7,984 bases of DNA from Candidatus Vogelbacteria bacterium (GTDB taxonomy: Bacteria > Patescibacteriota > Minisyncoccia > Phycocordibacterales > XYD1-FULL-46-19), in NCBI GenBank assembly GCA_026395035.1, contig JAPLZN010000026.1, positions 1-7,984 of the forward strand. The letters run 5' to 3'. Position numbers and translations under genes: made by a program. Within the stretch, counting starts at the first letter, position 1, and each line of letters begins with the position of its first letter. The notes beneath the pieces were generated by a model that ran no database searches, was not told the origin of the DNA, and was given only the letters and a program-made list of their open reading frames with translations. This document shows, one piece after another, positions 7,026-7,984 of the stretch.

Positions 7026-7599
7026 ATTCCTTGAATTTCTTAATCCCAAGCCAGATCAGCACTCCCAACGCCAACCCCAAAATGATTACGCGAATATAAT
7101 CGTTCATCGCCGACCAGTAGCGAATAGAAGCAATAATAAGCGAGAGTACGCCGCCCAAAGATAGACCGAGCGAAACCACCGCCGCACTGGCCAAGGCAAA
7201 ACTTAAGACAATAGATAGGATACCCAAGACGACAAGGACGATAAAGACATTACGGTTATAGATATCATTAGCCGTCTGGAAATTCTTCTGACAGGTAAAG
7301 GTTACATCACAATAGCTATTCACTTCAGTAGTCGCCGGAGCCGTCGGGGCGGCCGGTGTTAGTTGTTTCTGATTAATACTCTGATTCCACTGCCCGCCTT
7401 TAGCCAAACATTCCTGTTGGGTCGCCGGAGCGATATTGATCTGTTCTGCCTTGCAGTAATTTTCAAATTTCGGCTGTTGATAGAAAACTTGGATTAGATA
7501 GTTGAAGAACAAGTTAAGCACGACGACGATACCAATAATAACTACCCATTTAAGTACCCCTATCGGCTTCTTGGGCTTCAAAATAGCATCTTGTTCCAT
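7024..7599 (-). CDS. small four-helix membrane protein of unknown function, cysteine-containing outer loop
   Basis: From the ATG at 7599 the protein has 191 residues ([18 protein letters not shown]...). An ATG at 7623 would add eight residues, but the predicted transcription start lies near 7621, so 7599 is preferred. A lysine-rich N-terminus precedes helix 1 (about 18-39, [20 protein letters not shown]). A polar loop follows (about 40-117) with four cysteines (49, 64, 97, 103) and a Pro/Thr/Ala-rich stretch ([11 protein letters not shown]). Three further helices lie at about 118-138, 141-159 ([19 protein letters not shown]) and 169-186, with a basic tail KKFKE. N-in topology would put the cysteine loop outside, where two disulfides are possible. 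The motif around [24 protein letters not shown] resembles unassigned proteins I have seen in CPR genomes. It probably heads a two-gene operon with leuS, 19 bases downstream. Confidence 0.85.
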   Translation of the reverse strand: MEQDAILKPKKPIGVLKWVVIIGIVVVLNLFFNYLIQVFYQQPKFENYCKAEQINIAPATQQECLAKGGQWNQSINQKQLTPAAPTAPATTEVNSYCDVTFTCQKNFQTANDIYNRNVFIVLVVLGILSIVLSFALASAAVVSLGLSLGGVLSLIIASIRYWSAMNDYIRVIILGLALGVLIWLGIKKFKE

Positions 7600-7627
7600 A
7601 TTATTTAAATTAGGTAATAACAAATGA

Positions 7628-7655
7628 ATTATAGCAATCCTACGGAGTTATTCAA
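7628..7655 (-). promoter_or_regulatory. promoter for the membrane-protein/leuS operon
   Basis: On the minus strand, TTGAAT (7655-7650, 4/6 match to -35) is separated by 16 bases from a perfect TATAAT (7633-7628). Initiation near 7621 gives a leader of about 22 bases to the ATG at 7599 and rules out the earlier ATG at 7623. It sits directly after the stop of the upstream phosphatase/nuclease-family gene (7676-7674). Confidence 0.5.
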
Positions 7656-7673
7656 TAAACGCACCCTACCAGC

Positions 7674-7984
7674 TCAAACCTCAAATTCTAGTAAAAGCGG
7701 AGAATGATCGGAAACTTCGTCAGGCAAAACTTTAAAATCAACGACTTTTATTTCTGGAGAAACAAAGACATAGTCGGCGAATTTGTCGGGTTTTGTATAA
7801 AAACTTGTGCGCGTTGAAGTCACGCCATATTCTCTAATTAAGTTCCGCAATCCACCTTCAATTATCTTCAAACTCTCCGTGTCGGGCAATAAATTAAAGT
7901 CTCCACAGAGTATTTTGGGGCTATCCACGGAATCCATAAACGCCTTAATCTTCCGTGATTGTTCCAACCTTTCCAGTGTATCTG
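7674..7984 (-). CDS. endonuclease/exonuclease/phosphatase family protein, C-terminal part
   Basis: The frame is open to the window edge, reading ...DTLERLEQSRKIKAFMDSV, so the start lies outside. Two signature motifs of the DNase I / exonuclease III-like metal-dependent phosphoesterase fold are visible. ILCGDFNLLPD is the GDFN motif with Asp and Asn at the active site, and VSDHSPLLLEFEV is the SDH motif with the catalytic His; between them is FADYVFVSPEIKV. Families with this fold cleave nucleic acids, sphingomyelin, inositol phosphates or protein-linked DNA ends, so the substrate cannot be told. The first catalytic motifs are not visible. The gene ends with TGA at 7676-7674 in a natural position after the terminal strand, showing that TGA is a stop in this genome. 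An apparent TTG start at 7967 is internal. Confidence 0.87.
   Translation of the reverse strand, partial: DTLERLEQSRKIKAFMDSVDSPKILCGDFNLLPDTESLKIIEGGLRNLIREYGVTSTRTSFYTKPDKFADYVFVSPEIKVVDFKVLPDEVSDHSPLLLEFEV

Noticed and set aside
7674..7676. Alternative genetic code (TGA read as glycine)
   Set aside because: This TGA ends the gene exactly after its family's terminal strand, and the other genes end in TAA or TAG at normal lengths; nothing requires recoding.

Overview
The window looks like a piece of a Candidate Phyla Radiation (Patescibacteria) genome, most likely from the Parcubacteria side. The support is indirect. Several protein types are ones I associate with these bacteria: a sigma-4/HARE-HTH regulator, an uncharacterised membrane protein ending in a 'YHFPG...TPTLER...EPPPNLP' motif, a small four-helix membrane protein with a '[12 protein letters not shown]' motif, and a short-form MnmA. 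Short dispersed repeats sit both between and inside genes, and clear Shine-Dalgarno sequences are absent. TGA is used as a normal stop (the gene ending at 7674), which argues against the TGA=Gly lineages (Gracilibacteria, Absconditabacteria). I can give no species.

Every gene I can support is on the minus strand, so transcription runs from high to low coordinates. In that order: (1) the C-terminal end of an endonuclease/exonuclease/phosphatase-family protein (7674-7984, cut by the window edge); (2) a four-helix membrane protein (7024-7599) with a good promoter, followed after 19 bases by (3) leuS, leucyl-tRNA synthetase (4276-7004), present as two pieces in different frames; (4) a 291-base intergenic region holding an 85-bp MITE-like palindromic element and a promoter; (5) a sigma-70 region 4 / HARE-HTH regulator (2950-3984); (6) a nested inverted repeat with a perfect 17-bp hairpin, probably also the terminator; (7) a membrane-anchored protein of unknown function (1533-2774); (8) mltG, the endolytic murein transglycosylase (401-1492), with a promoter overlapping the end of the preceding gene; (9) the N-terminal 82 codons of mnmA, tRNA 2-thiouridylase (1-248).

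The genes are mostly housekeeping: tRNA charging (leuS), wobble-uridine thiolation (mnmA), cell-wall glycan termination (mltG) and transcription (sigma4/HARE). The window has no phage, CRISPR, transposase, rRNA or tRNA gene that I can see.

The most notable object is leuS. It carries a complete Nudix hydrolase domain, with a perfect Nudix box, inserted into the CP1 editing domain; by hand count the insert is lower in G+C than its flanks. The same gene has a frameshift at a run of nine A (coding strand), and at that point about 45 residues of the normal catalytic domain, including the first zinc-binding module, are missing. This is either a real lesion or an assembly collapse between A-tracts. 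leuS also contains two AT-rich or GCTTT-type mini-repeats read in frame; one is almost identical to the inverted repeat that flanks the hairpin downstream of the sigma4/HARE gene.
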